Origin: Actinomycetes bacterium | GTDB taxonomy: Bacteria; Actinomycetota; Acidimicrobiia; Acidimicrobiales; Microtrichaceae | Direction: 5' to 3' | Length of the DNA: 54,074 nucleotides | NCBI GenBank assembly: GCA_023389745.1 | Contig: JAEWED010000205.1 | Coordinates: forward strand, 1-54,074 | In this document: positions 39,172-47,215 of the stretch, piece after piece | How positions within the stretch are numbered: position 1 is the first letter of the stretch | Layout: each line of letters opens with the position of its first letter | The notes under the pieces: generated by a model | What the model saw: only the letters and a program-made list of their open reading frames with translations | Told to the model about the DNA's origin: nothing | Database searches by the model: none | Position numbers and translations under genes: made by a program

Positions 39172-41424
39172 ATGACCGCCGTCACGGGATACTGCTGGCC
39201 CCAGAGCGTCCTGCCGGGCGACGACATCGCCGTGCATCTGTCGGCCGACGAGACGACGAGCGTGCCGATCCGGATCGTGCGCGACGGGCTCGCTCCCGAG
39301 GTCGTCTGGACCTGCGAGGTCGAGGTCGGACCGCAGGCGATGCCCGACGATGCTCCCGAGCAGGGCTGCGGCTGGTCGTCGACGCTCGGTGTCGTGGTGG
39401 GCGACGACTGGTGCAGCGGCCTCTACGTCGTGCAGCTCGGCGAGTCGACCCCGACTGCGTGGTTCGTGGTGCGCAGCGCGGTCCCGACGCCGGGTGCGCC
39501 GCTGTTGAAGCTCGCGACGAACACCTGGAACGCCTACAACGACGTCGGCGGGCGCAACCTGTACACGGGAGCCCTGCTCGTCTCGCCGCACCGACCGCTC
39601 GGCGCCGGGCTCCTGTCGAAGCCGTCGGGTGAGGGCAGCCGCGTCGTCGACGACACGGGCGACTTCCTCAACTTCGCGATCGATCACGAGCTGTCGCTGT
39701 GGCACGGCATGTCCGGCTGGGCGGGGCAGGAGCGCCGCTTCGTCGAGTGGGCCGAGGCCGCGGGGTTCGACCTGGACTACGCGATCGATGCCGATCTCGA
39801 CGCACCGGGGGGCGCGGCACTGCTGGAGGGTCACGAGCTGCTGCTGAGCATCGGCCACGACGAGTACTGGACCTGGGGCATGCGCGACCGGGTCGAGGAC
39901 TTCATCGCCGCGGGCGGCAACGTCGCGTTCCTCTCGGGCAACACCTCGTACTGGCAGGTCCGCCTGGAGCACGACGACCGCGTGATGGTCGCCTACAAGC
40001 ACCACTACCGCGAAGACCCGGTCATGGGCACCGACCGCGAGCACCTGGTGACCTCGATGTGGGCGGACCCGTTGACCGGCCGGCCCGAGGCCGCGATGAC
40101 CGGCGTCAGCTTCACCCGAGGCGGCTACCACCGCGTGCACCTGAGCGCGCCGCTCGGCTCGGCCGGCTACGAGGTCCAGCGTGAAGACCACTGGCTGCTC
40201 GAGGGCACGGAGCTGCGCCGCGGCGACCTGTTGGGCACCGAGGACCGCGTCGTCGGCTACGAGTGCGACGGCACCGAGCTGACCGTCGTCGACGGACTGC
40301 TCACCGCGACCGGGGCGGGCGGCACGCCCGAGGGGTTCACCGTCGTCGCCACCGCGCCCGCGACCGCGTTCGATCGGCACACGACGCCGCTGCCCGTCGA
40401 GGAGGGCAACGAGTACGAGCTCGAGTTCCACGCGCAGCGGCTGCTCGGTGACGACTCGCCCGAGCACATGGACCGGTTGCGCCACGGGTTCGCCGTGCTC
40501 GGCACCTGGACCGCTCCGGCCGGTGGCAAGGTTGTCACCGTCGGCTGCACCGACTGGGCCTACGGGCTCGGCGACCCGACCGTCGCCCGCATCACCCGCA
40601 ACGTGCTGCGGCGACTCGGCGGGGTGCGCGGACGGGCGGCGACGCCGCTGATCGACCTGCTCGACGACGTGTGGGCCTCGCTCGACGAGCTGCTCGCCGA
40701 CCTGGACGCGGGCGAGTGGACGGTGCTCACCGGCTGTCCCGGCTGGTCGGTGCAGGACAACGTGTCGCACCTGATCGACTACGAGGCCACGCAGCTCGGG
40801 TGGCCACGACCGCTGCACGACTTCGACATGCCCGAGCACGCCGTGAACGACCTCGGTCGGGCGAACGAGCTCGGCGTCGACGCCCGACGCTCGCTGTCGG
40901 GCGGCGAGGTCCTCGACGAGTTCCGTCGGACGGTCTCGGCCCGGTCGGACCAGCTGCGGGGGCTGTCGGCCTCGGACCTGGACCGAGAGGTCGCCACACC
41001 GGCGGGACCCGGCACCGTGACCGACATGCTGCGGCTGCGGGTGATGGACACGTGGTCCCACGAGCAGGACATCCGTCGCGCGCTGCAGCGGCCCGGCCAC
41101 GTCGAGGGGCCGGTGGTCGAGGAGTCGATCGGCTACTTCGCGCAGTTCCTGCCGTTCGTCGTCGGCAAGCGAGCCGGCGCCCCCGACGGCACCAGCGTCG
41201 TGTTCGCCGTCGGTGACACCGCCCGTGTGACCGTCGAGGTCGTCGACGGCCGTGCACGTGTCACCGCCGAGGAACCGGCGGATCCGACCGTGCTGCTGGG
41301 CATGCCGGTCACCACGTTCGCCGCCCTGGTCGGCGGTCGGTCCGACGTGCCCGACGACGTGACCATCGACGGCGACGAGACCCTCGGCCGCGCCGTCGTC
41401 GCAGGGATGGCCTTCATGCCGTAG
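39172..41424 (+). CDS. Fusion of a dimethylformamidase-beta-like domain with a mycothiol-dependent DinB/maleylpyruvate-isomerase-like domain
   Basis: A 750-residue protein. Residues 1-480 resemble the large-subunit domain of N,N-dimethylformamidase (ATNTWNAYNDVGGRNLY, GFDLDYAIDADLD, LLSIGHDEYWTWGMRDRVEDFIAAGGNVAFLSGNTSYWQVR). Residues 490-750 are a mycothiol-dependent maleylpyruvate isomerase family domain: TVLTGCPGWSVQDNVSHLIDYE and MDTWSHEQDIRRAL supply the His ligands of the DinB metal site, and an SCP2-like end follows. Amidohydrolase-type chemistry joined to a thiol-cofactor enzyme is unusual. The stop lies in the first copy of a 12-bp repeat (41415-41426, 41442-41453) and overlaps the convergent HxlR gene by 11 bp. 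Confidence 0.75.
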   Translation: MTAVTGYCWPQSVLPGDDIAVHLSADETTSVPIRIVRDGLAPEVVWTCEVEVGPQAMPDDAPEQGCGWSSTLGVVVGDDWCSGLYVVQLGESTPTAWFVVRSAVPTPGAPLLKLATNTWNAYNDVGGRNLYTGALLVSPHRPLGAGLLSKPSGEGSRVVDDTGDFLNFAIDHELSLWHGMSGWAGQERRFVEWAEAAGFDLDYAIDADLDAPGGAALLEGHELLLSIGHDEYWTWGMRDRVEDFIAAGGNVAFLSGNTSYWQVRLEHDDRVMVAYKHHYREDPVMGTDREHLVTSMWADPLTGRPEAAMTGVSFTRGGYHRVHLSAPLGSAGYEVQREDHWLLEGTELRRGDLLGTEDRVVGYECDGTELTVVDGLLTATGAGGTPEGFTVVATAPATAFDRHTTPLPVEEGNEYELEFHAQRLLGDDSPEHMDRLRHGFAVLGTWTAPAGGKVVTVGCTDWAYGLGDPTVARITRNVLRRLGGVRGRAATPLIDLLDDVWASLDELLADLDAGEWTVLTGCPGWSVQDNVSHLIDYEATQLGWPRPLHDFDMPEHAVNDLGRANELGVDARRSLSGGEVLDEFRRTVSARSDQLRGLSASDLDREVATPAGPGTVTDMLRLRVMDTWSHEQDIRRALQRPGHVEGPVVEESIGYFAQFLPFVVGKRAGAPDGTSVVFAVGDTARVTVEVVDGRARVTAEEPADPTVLLGMPVTTFAALVGGRSDVPDDVTIDGDETLGRAVVAGMAFMP

Positions 41425-42145
41425 GCGGGTCGCCGGGGGAGCATGCCGTAGGCAGCTTCGGCACGACGTCGACGATCAGCGGTGCGATGGGGCTGAGCTG
41501 CAGCATGTCGGGCAGGGCGCGCACGACCGTCTGCTGACCGGACAGGCCGATGCGGCCGTTGCGGATCGCGGTGCGAAGGTCCTCCTGGCCGAACCACAGC
41601 TGGTACATCGTCGACAGGGGTGCGGTGACCGTCGCGTCGATCTCGAAGCCGGGGTCGAAGGTGCACACCGACGGTCCGCCGGCGTCGCGCACGATCCAGA
41701 AGCGGCGTCGCTGGTCGACGAAGTCGAACTCGAGCACGAGGCGACGGTCGGGGACCGCGGAGAGATCGAGCCGGTCGTGCACCCACCACATCAGCAGCTC
41801 GGGATCGAGCTCGTCCTCGCGAGGGTCGCCGAACTGCCACTTGGCGCCCCACACCCCGAGCTGCATGACGATGTTCTCGAGCTCTCGTCCGGCGTCGGTG
41901 AGCAGGTACTCGTCGCCGACGTGCTGCACGATGCCGCCCTGTTCGAGCTGGCGCAGCCGCTTCGACAGCAACGAGCGGGACAGCCCCGGGTTGCCCCTGG
42001 CCAGTTCGTTGAACCGGGTCGACCCGCAGATCAGGTCGCGCACGATCATCAGCGACCAACGTTCCCCGAGCACCTCGACGGCTCGCGTGATCGGGCAGTA
42101 CTGGCCGTATCCCGTGGTGCTCCCGCCGGTCAGCTGCTTCGGCAT
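41414..42145 (-). CDS. HxlR-family transcriptional regulator with SCP2-like C-terminal domain
   Basis: A 243-residue regulator. The HxlR winged helix is at residues 10-105: YGQYCPITRAVEVLGERWSLMIVRDLICGSTRFNELARGNPGLSRSLLSKRLRQLEQGGIV, with the conserved redox-type Cys at 17. Residues 125-225 (LVLEFDFVDQRRRFWIVRDAG, DATVTAPLSTMYQLWFGQEDLRTAIRNGRIGLSG) look like a sterol-carrier-protein-2-type lipid pocket. A near-perfect ribosome site (AAGGAGGT) precedes the ATG, and TAGGCT lies further upstream. The lipid-type domain suggests it senses an acyl or sterol ligand and controls the divergent dehydrogenase. Confidence 0.85.
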   Translation of the reverse strand: MPKQLTGGSTTGYGQYCPITRAVEVLGERWSLMIVRDLICGSTRFNELARGNPGLSRSLLSKRLRQLEQGGIVQHVGDEYLLTDAGRELENIVMQLGVWGAKWQFGDPREDELDPELLMWWVHDRLDLSAVPDRRLVLEFDFVDQRRRFWIVRDAGGPSVCTFDPGFEIDATVTAPLSTMYQLWFGQEDLRTAIRNGRIGLSGQQTVVRALPDMLQLSPIAPLIVDVVPKLPTACSPGDPPTA

Positions 42146-42254
42146 CGGGCCACCTCCTTCGTCCCGCCCGGGAGCCTAGGACCGGCGCCTGCCCGCGGGC
42201 GGTCCAGATCTTGCACTGGGAGGCGACGGGACCGATCCGTACGTTCGACTCGAG

Positions 42255-42273
42255 GCCGACGTCGGACGTCGGC
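42255..42273. promoter_or_regulatory. Palindromic operator between HxlR and dehydrogenase genes
   Basis: GCCGACGT-CGG-ACGTCGGC has perfect 8-bp arms and lies 18 bases before the ATG at 42292. It differs from the TCTGAC motif and is a likely HxlR site. Confidence 0.5.
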
Positions 42274-42291
42274 GGAGAGTGAGGAACGACG

Positions 42292-43470
42292 ATGACCATC
42301 GTGCAGGACACCCAGTCGATCACCGCCGACGGGGGAGCGTCGCGCTGGAAGGATCTGGCCGTAGAGCTGGTGCCGCTGCTCGCCGAGCGCGCCGACGACG
42401 CGGACTCGACCGGTGAGTTCGTGGCGGCACAGATGCAGCTGCTGCGTGAGCGGCGCATGATGTCGATGCTGGTGCCGGCGGAGCTGGGCGGCGGCGGGGC
42501 GACCTACGCACAGGCGTGCACGGTGCTGCGCGAGCTCGCACACGGCTGTCCGGCGACCTCGTTGACGTTCGCGATGCACACCCACCTGGTCGCCGCACAG
42601 GTCTGGCGCCACCACCACGATCTGCCGGCTCCGGTCCTGCCGAAGGTGGCCGCATCGGAGCTGATGCTGGTGTCGACCGGTGCGAAGGACTGGATCGACT
42701 CCTCGGGGTCCGCGGTCGCCGTCGACGGCGGGTTCCGCGTCAGCGGCTCGAAGTCGCCCTCGAGCGGCGCGCCCGCCGGTGACGTGTTGATCACGAGCAT
42801 CCGTTGGGAGCCCTCTCCCGGCCAGCACTCGACCGGCCACGACGTGCCGGAGGGCCCGCAGGTGCTGCACCTGTCGGTCCCGTTCTCGGCCGAAGGGGTC
42901 CGCATCGAACCCACCTGGGACTCGATCGGCATGCGCGCCACCGGGTCGGACACCGTCGTGCTCGACGACGTCTTCGTGCCCGAGGCGGCGGTGTCGTTGG
43001 TGCGACCCGCGGGTGTGTGGCATCCGGTGTGGAACGTGGTGCTCGGCGCCGCGATGCCGCTGATCATGTCGACCTACGTCGGCGTGGCCGAAGACGCGGT
43101 GCGTCGGGCGATGGCACTCACCCGTCCAGGCGACGAGCGGCCGGCCAGTGCGACGGCGGTGGCACGCATGCGGCGCAGCCTGCGCACGGCCCAGGACGCG
43201 GTCGATGCGATGGTCGCCGCGTCGGACGACCTGCGCTTCGACAACGACCTGGAGATCGCGACGTCGACCCTGGAGCGCAAGGTCGTCGCCGCCGAAGCAT
43301 GCGTCGAGACGGTTCGGCTCGCACTCGAGGTCGGAGGTGCGGGTTACGCCAGCAGCAGTGGATTGGGACGCCTGTTCCGAGACGTGCTCGGCTCGGCGTA
43401 CCACCCGTTGCCGGTGGCAGCCCAGGAGCAGTTCTGCGGCCGCGTGGCCCTCGGCCTGGAGCCGATCTGA
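42292..43470 (+). CDS. Acyl-CoA dehydrogenase-family flavoprotein
   Basis: A 392-residue member of the acyl-CoA dehydrogenase superfamily. MLVPAELGGGGATYAQACTVLRELAHGCPATSLTFAMHTHL, then VDGGFRVSGSKSPSSGAPAGDVLI and WDSIGMRATGSDTVVLDDVFVPEAAV. The ASSSGLGRLFRDVLGSAYHPL end and GMRATGSD loop are closer to the flavin-monooxygenase (group D/DszC-like) branch than to true fatty-acid dehydrogenases, so it may hydroxylate or desulfurise a substrate. It is controlled from the divergent region shared with HxlR. The stop lies in a 20-bp tandem repeat. Confidence 0.82.
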   Translation: MTIVQDTQSITADGGASRWKDLAVELVPLLAERADDADSTGEFVAAQMQLLRERRMMSMLVPAELGGGGATYAQACTVLRELAHGCPATSLTFAMHTHLVAAQVWRHHHDLPAPVLPKVAASELMLVSTGAKDWIDSSGSAVAVDGGFRVSGSKSPSSGAPAGDVLITSIRWEPSPGQHSTGHDVPEGPQVLHLSVPFSAEGVRIEPTWDSIGMRATGSDTVVLDDVFVPEAAVSLVRPAGVWHPVWNVVLGAAMPLIMSTYVGVAEDAVRRAMALTRPGDERPASATAVARMRRSLRTAQDAVDAMVAASDDLRFDNDLEIATSTLERKVVAAEACVETVRLALEVGGAGYASSSGLGRLFRDVLGSAYHPLPVAAQEQFCGRVALGLEPI

Positions 43471-43511
43471 ACGGCCTCGGGCCGATCTGAACAGCCTCGG
43501 GTCGGTCTGAG
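43452..43511 (+). repeat. Three 20-bp tandem copies spanning the dehydrogenase stop codon
   Basis: Copies at 43452-43471, 43472-43491 and 43492-43511. Copies 1 and 2 differ at three positions and each keeps the GATCTGAA core, so the TGA stop is itself triplicated at 20-bp intervals. Confidence 0.85.
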
Positions 43512-43525
43512 AGAGGACTCGGCGC

Positions 43526-45022
43526 TCAGCCCAGCGGGCCGGGTGCCGGGTCCTTCACCACGCCGGGGCAGGTGTAGCCGGCGGCGGAGAGATCGCGACA
43601 GAACGTGCCGGCGGCGACCCGCCACCGGCCATCGATCAGGAGGACCCGTCCGATCTCCCACTGGTAGCTCGGGCCGACCCGGTAGAGGATGTGCGCCTCG
43701 GTGGGCGAGACGAACACGGCGGATCGGAACTGCGGGTCCAGGTTGGACATGTACGGGCCGACGACGTCGTTGGCGATCAGTGCGGTGCGGATCTTGTCGT
43801 AGGCGTCGGGGTCCTCGATGTGCTCCCGCTTCTCGGTGGAGTACACGTCGGTGATGTCATAGACCGCTCGGAGCGAGGCGAGCGCCTGGTCGGCGGCGGC
43901 GGTCGGGTCCGCCGGCTGCTCCCCGGGTGCGGGCAGCGTCGGTGCTTCGCCGACGGGTGAGCCGAGGATGTCGGTCTCGGCCGCTGCGGGGGTGTTCTCG
44001 ATGTCGCCGCCGGGAACCCTGCACGACTCGTCGACCGCCGACAGGTCGAACCGCCACGCTTCGGTGAGCAGGTCGAGCCCTTCGCCGCCGAACGGGATGC
44101 GGAGCTGCTCGCTGGTCTCGCCGCCGTCCTCGCGGACCCGGCGCAGCGTGACGTCGACACCGTCGGCGGGGGCGGTCGCGGGGTCGAGCGCGACCTGGAC
44201 CAGGTTCCACCCGTCGAGGGGCTGGGAGTCGAGGCCGCGGCCCTCGATCACCGACGGGTCGCTCGACGAGAGCTCGATGACCTGGTCGTGGCCGTACACG
44301 ACGGCGACGGCCAGGACGGCGTCACGTTCGGTCCACATCTCGGTGGCCGGCTCTTCGACGTGTGGCTCTTCGGTCTGCGGCTCGTCGGTGGTCGGCCCGT
44401 CGAGGAAGGTCGTCGTGGTCGGGTCGGAGCGGGTGTCGTCGCCCGCTCCGCCGGCTGATCCAGGATCCGCATCGTCGGTGGGAGGGGTCGTGGCCTCGAC
44501 CGTGGTGGTGGTGTCGGCCGTGGTGGTGGTCTCGGCCGTGGTGGTCGTCTTGGGCGGCAGCAGGTCGGGAGCCTGCGACGGCTGGTCCGCAGCGACCGGG
44601 ATCGTCGTGCGCAGCGAGCCGACGAGCACGCCGTCGCCCGCCTCTCGGTCGGCATCCGAGGTGGGTCCGTCGAAGCCCTCGGACACGAGCGTGTCGTTCA
44701 TCGACACCCGGGTCGAGAACCAGCAGTGGTCCGGGGCGACCCAGTCGCCCTTGCGCAGGGCCTCGAAGTACTCGACGTCGAGCCAGTCGCCGCCGTGCTG
44801 GGCGCCGAGCATCCGGCCGCCCGCGGCGCTGTAGGCGTTGTCGTTCGCGAGCGACTCGCGTTCGGCGTCGCCGTCGATCTCGCCGACCACGACCTCGATG
44901 CCGTCGCCGCCGTCGCCGGTGCAGGCGCCGCCGAGCAATGACAGTGCCGCGAGCGCCGCCGTCGCGCCGAGCCGTGCCGCCGCGCCGAACCTGACCGGTC
45001 GACCGTTCCGTGTGGATCCCAT
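43526..45022 (-). CDS. Large lipoprotein with Thr-rich linker, function unknown
   Basis: A 498-residue lipoprotein. The signal peptide ends LLGGAC with Cys34. Residues 37-140 form a first globular part (SLANDNAYSAAGGRMLGAQHGGDWLDVEYFEALRKGDWV). Residues 155-230 are a Thr/Pro/Glu linker with TTTTAE/TTTTAD/TTTTVE repeats of 18 bp. Residues 230-498 form a second part ending with two Cys (TFCRDLSAAGYTCPG). I recognise no domain. The ribosome site GGGGAG precedes the ATG. It is divergent from the glycosyltransferase gene. Confidence 0.65.
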   Translation of the reverse strand: MGSTRNGRPVRFGAAARLGATAALAALSLLGGACTGDGGDGIEVVVGEIDGDAERESLANDNAYSAAGGRMLGAQHGGDWLDVEYFEALRKGDWVAPDHCWFSTRVSMNDTLVSEGFDGPTSDADREAGDGVLVGSLRTTIPVAADQPSQAPDLLPPKTTTTAETTTTADTTTTVEATTPPTDDADPGSAGGAGDDTRSDPTTTTFLDGPTTDEPQTEEPHVEEPATEMWTERDAVLAVAVVYGHDQVIELSSSDPSVIEGRGLDSQPLDGWNLVQVALDPATAPADGVDVTLRRVREDGGETSEQLRIPFGGEGLDLLTEAWRFDLSAVDESCRVPGGDIENTPAAAETDILGSPVGEAPTLPAPGEQPADPTAAADQALASLRAVYDITDVYSTEKREHIEDPDAYDKIRTALIANDVVGPYMSNLDPQFRSAVFVSPTEAHILYRVGPSYQWEIGRVLLIDGRWRVAAGTFCRDLSAAGYTCPGVVKDPAPGPLG

Positions 45023-45126
45023 GGAGCTCCCCGTTCCCTCGTCCCAGTGCTTCGTCCGACGATCGATGACGTCGTCCGGTTCCCCGGCGCCAACCGGATT
45101 CCCCTGGCGCCGGCGACCGTCGCCGG

Positions 45127-45132
45127 TAACAT
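45127..45132 (+). promoter_or_regulatory. -10 box TAACAT before the glycosyltransferase gene
   Basis: TAACAT lies 10 bases before an in-frame ATG at 45143 and 40 before the ATG at 45173. Both starts encode MTDL, because ATGACCGACCTG is directly repeated 30 bp apart. Confidence 0.4.
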
Positions 45133-45172
45133 TGTGCCCTCAATGACCGACCTGGGGCGCTGGGGAGGATCC

Positions 45173-46894
45173 ATGACCGACCTGTCGAGCGTGGAGACCG
45201 CTGCGCCCGCTGCCCCCGTGGCGGCCGCCGACGTCACGCCGGCGTGGTTGGAGCACTCGATCGGCCGCCTGGACCAGCGACTCCTGAGCGTGTTGCTGAC
45301 GCTGGGGTCGATGCTGCTCGCGTGGGTGTTCCGTTGGACCCAGGACGACGCGTTCATCTCGCTGCGCTACGCCCAGCAGCTCGCGGACGGCAACGGCCTC
45401 GTCTACAACGCGGGTGAGTACGTCGAGGGCTACTCGAACTTCATCTGGACCGTGCTGATGGCAGTGCCCATCCGACTCGGGTGGGACCCCGTCGAGTTCG
45501 GCCACGTCGTCGGAGTGCTGTGCCTGGGGGCGACCGTGCTGCTGACGCTGCGGGTGGCTCGTGCTGCGCTGGGCTCCCAGCTGCTCGCGAACGCCGCCGT
45601 CGTCGCGCTCATGGCGACGGTGACCTTCATCGCCTACGGGACAGGAGGGCTCGAGACGTCGCTGCAGACCGCGATGGTGATGGCGGTGGTGGTCCTCCTG
45701 CTCCCGACGTGGACGAGCGGGGAGCTGCCGACCGCCGCGAGGGCGGTCGGCGTGTCGCTGCTGTGCGCGGCAGCGCTGATGACCCGCATGGACTCAGCCG
45801 TGGTGCTCCTCGTGCCCGTCGGGGTGGTGGCGCTGCGCACGCTGCGTCGGCGGGCAGCGGACGGCGGAGTGCCGAGAAGTCTCGGAGTGCTGGCGGCGCT
45901 CGTGCTGCCGGCGCTCGTGGTGCTCGGCTCGTGGACGCTCTGGCGCCACTCGGTCTACGGCCAGTGGCTCCCCAACACTGCGACGGCGAAGCGCTCGGAC
46001 CCGCTCTCGCTGGTCCGGGGCGTGCTGTACTTCGCCATGTTCGGGTTGCTGACCGGGACGGCCGCCTTCGTGCCCATCCTGTGTACCGCGGGGAGGTCCC
46101 TGGCCCGGGTCCGCCCGTTCGGCGTGCTGCTCGCCACGATCGGGGTCTGGTCGCTCTACGTGCTCGCGGTGGGTGCCGACTTCATGGAGTTCCGCTTCAT
46201 GGTCGTGGTCCTGCCGCTCGTCGCGGTCGTCGAGGTGGCACTGCTGCTGCGGATCCGCAGCACGCGATGGCAGCTCGCCGTGGTGGCCGCACTCGCGTGC
46301 TCGATCCCGCTGCACACGATGGTGTTCCGGGGCGCGGCGAACGTCGACTCGGTCGGCCTCCTGCACGAGACGGTGGGTCCTGGCGACGAGTCGTGGCGGA
46401 CCCTCGGGCGCCTGCTCGGCGAGCAACTCGGCTCGAACCCGGGATCGAACGACGTCGTCATCGGCGTGACGCCCGCGGGGGCGATCCCGTTCGAATCGCA
46501 CCTGACGACCATCGACATGCTCGGGCTGACCGACCCCTGGACCGCACGCCACGGCGTCGAGCTTCCCTACGAGGTCCTGCCCAAGGCGGGGCACGAGCAC
46601 CTCGCGACCATCGCCCACCTGCGCGACCGCGACGTCAGCCTGCTCATCGGCCACCCCCGGTTCGCGGCGCCGGCCGAGCCCGGCGAGGTCTACGGCGCCG
46701 GCGCGGTCGACGCCCTGTTCCTGCACGAGGCGCCGGACCCCGAGCACATCCCCGACGACGCGTCGATGGTCGAGGTCCCGGTGGACGACGAGCGGGTGCT
46801 CATGGTGCTGTACCTCGAGCCCGACGACGACGTGGAGCGCCTGCTCGCGGAGGGCACGTGGCGCGAGGTCGAGCTCGACATGGACCAGCCCTGA
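45173..46894 (+). CDS. Polytopic membrane glycosyltransferase, GT-C fold (AftB-like)
   Basis: A 573-residue membrane protein. The first outer loop has WTQDDAFISLRYAQQLADGNGLVYNAGEYVEGYSNFIWT, the acidic DD motif of GT-C transferases that use polyprenyl-phosphate sugars, closest to mycobacterial AftB-type arabinofuranosyltransferases. Nine to ten helices follow. A soluble C-terminal domain (about 420-573) with PAGAIPFESHLTTIDMLGLTDP lies outside. The strong GGGGAGG site supports the ATG at 45173; an in-frame ATG at 45143 is possible. It probably adds sugars to cell-envelope polysaccharide. Confidence 0.7.
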   Translation: MTDLSSVETAAPAAPVAAADVTPAWLEHSIGRLDQRLLSVLLTLGSMLLAWVFRWTQDDAFISLRYAQQLADGNGLVYNAGEYVEGYSNFIWTVLMAVPIRLGWDPVEFGHVVGVLCLGATVLLTLRVARAALGSQLLANAAVVALMATVTFIAYGTGGLETSLQTAMVMAVVVLLLPTWTSGELPTAARAVGVSLLCAAALMTRMDSAVVLLVPVGVVALRTLRRRAADGGVPRSLGVLAALVLPALVVLGSWTLWRHSVYGQWLPNTATAKRSDPLSLVRGVLYFAMFGLLTGTAAFVPILCTAGRSLARVRPFGVLLATIGVWSLYVLAVGADFMEFRFMVVVLPLVAVVEVALLLRIRSTRWQLAVVAALACSIPLHTMVFRGAANVDSVGLLHETVGPGDESWRTLGRLLGEQLGSNPGSNDVVIGVTPAGAIPFESHLTTIDMLGLTDPWTARHGVELPYEVLPKAGHEHLATIAHLRDRDVSLLIGHPRFAAPAEPGEVYGAGAVDALFLHEAPDPEHIPDDASMVEVPVDDERVLMVLYLEPDDDVERLLAEGTWREVELDMDQP

Positions 46895-46940
46895 GCGGCG
46901 CGGGACCCGCTGTCATCTGGCCGCGCGCGCGGCGCCTTTG

Positions 46941-46946
46941 TAAGGT
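46941..46946 (+). promoter_or_regulatory. -10 box TAAGGT before the cobalamin riboswitch
   Basis: TAAGGT lies just upstream of the conserved riboswitch core and would start RNA near 46953. A perfect 14-bp GC palindrome (46920-46933) directly precedes it and may end the glycosyltransferase transcript. Confidence 0.35.
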
Positions 46947-46954
46947 GCGCTGCG

Positions 46955-47110
46955 TCGGCCGACTCGGCCGACGAACAACTGAACACGCTCCTGCAGTGGG
47001 GGAAGCCGGTCGAATCCCGGCGCTGTCCCGCAACCGTAGGTGGCCAACGTCGATCCCGATCCGGGCGTCGAGGGCCACGAGTCGGATTACCCGCACAGGT
47101 GCGAACAGCT
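46955..47110 (+). ncRNA. Cobalamin (B12) riboswitch
   Basis: The conserved core is clear: GGGGGAAGCCGGT (about 46998-47010), a paired AATCCCGGC, GCTGTCCCGCAACCGTAGG (47022-47040) and the closing B12-box-like segment GAGTCGGATTACCCGC (47079-47094). The region up to 47215 should be the expression platform. It contains GTTGCG...CGCAAC (47176-47181 with 47196-47201), which can form a hairpin just before the ribosome site of the gene at 47216. Bound adenosylcobalamin should reduce expression of that lipoprotein. Confidence 0.9.
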
Positions 47111-47215
47111 CAACAACATCCGTCGAGGACTGCGGACGTGAGCTCGGAATCGCTGCTCGGGTCCCCGTGCGCCGGTTGCGGGTCCTGTCGGGTCCTCGCA
47201 ACGAAAGGCGAAGCG

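Noticed and set aside
46920..46933. 14-bp GC palindrome read as a terminator of the glycosyltransferase gene
   Set aside because: It is pure GC alternation that arises easily at this base composition, has no loop, and sits against the riboswitch promoter; not called as a feature.
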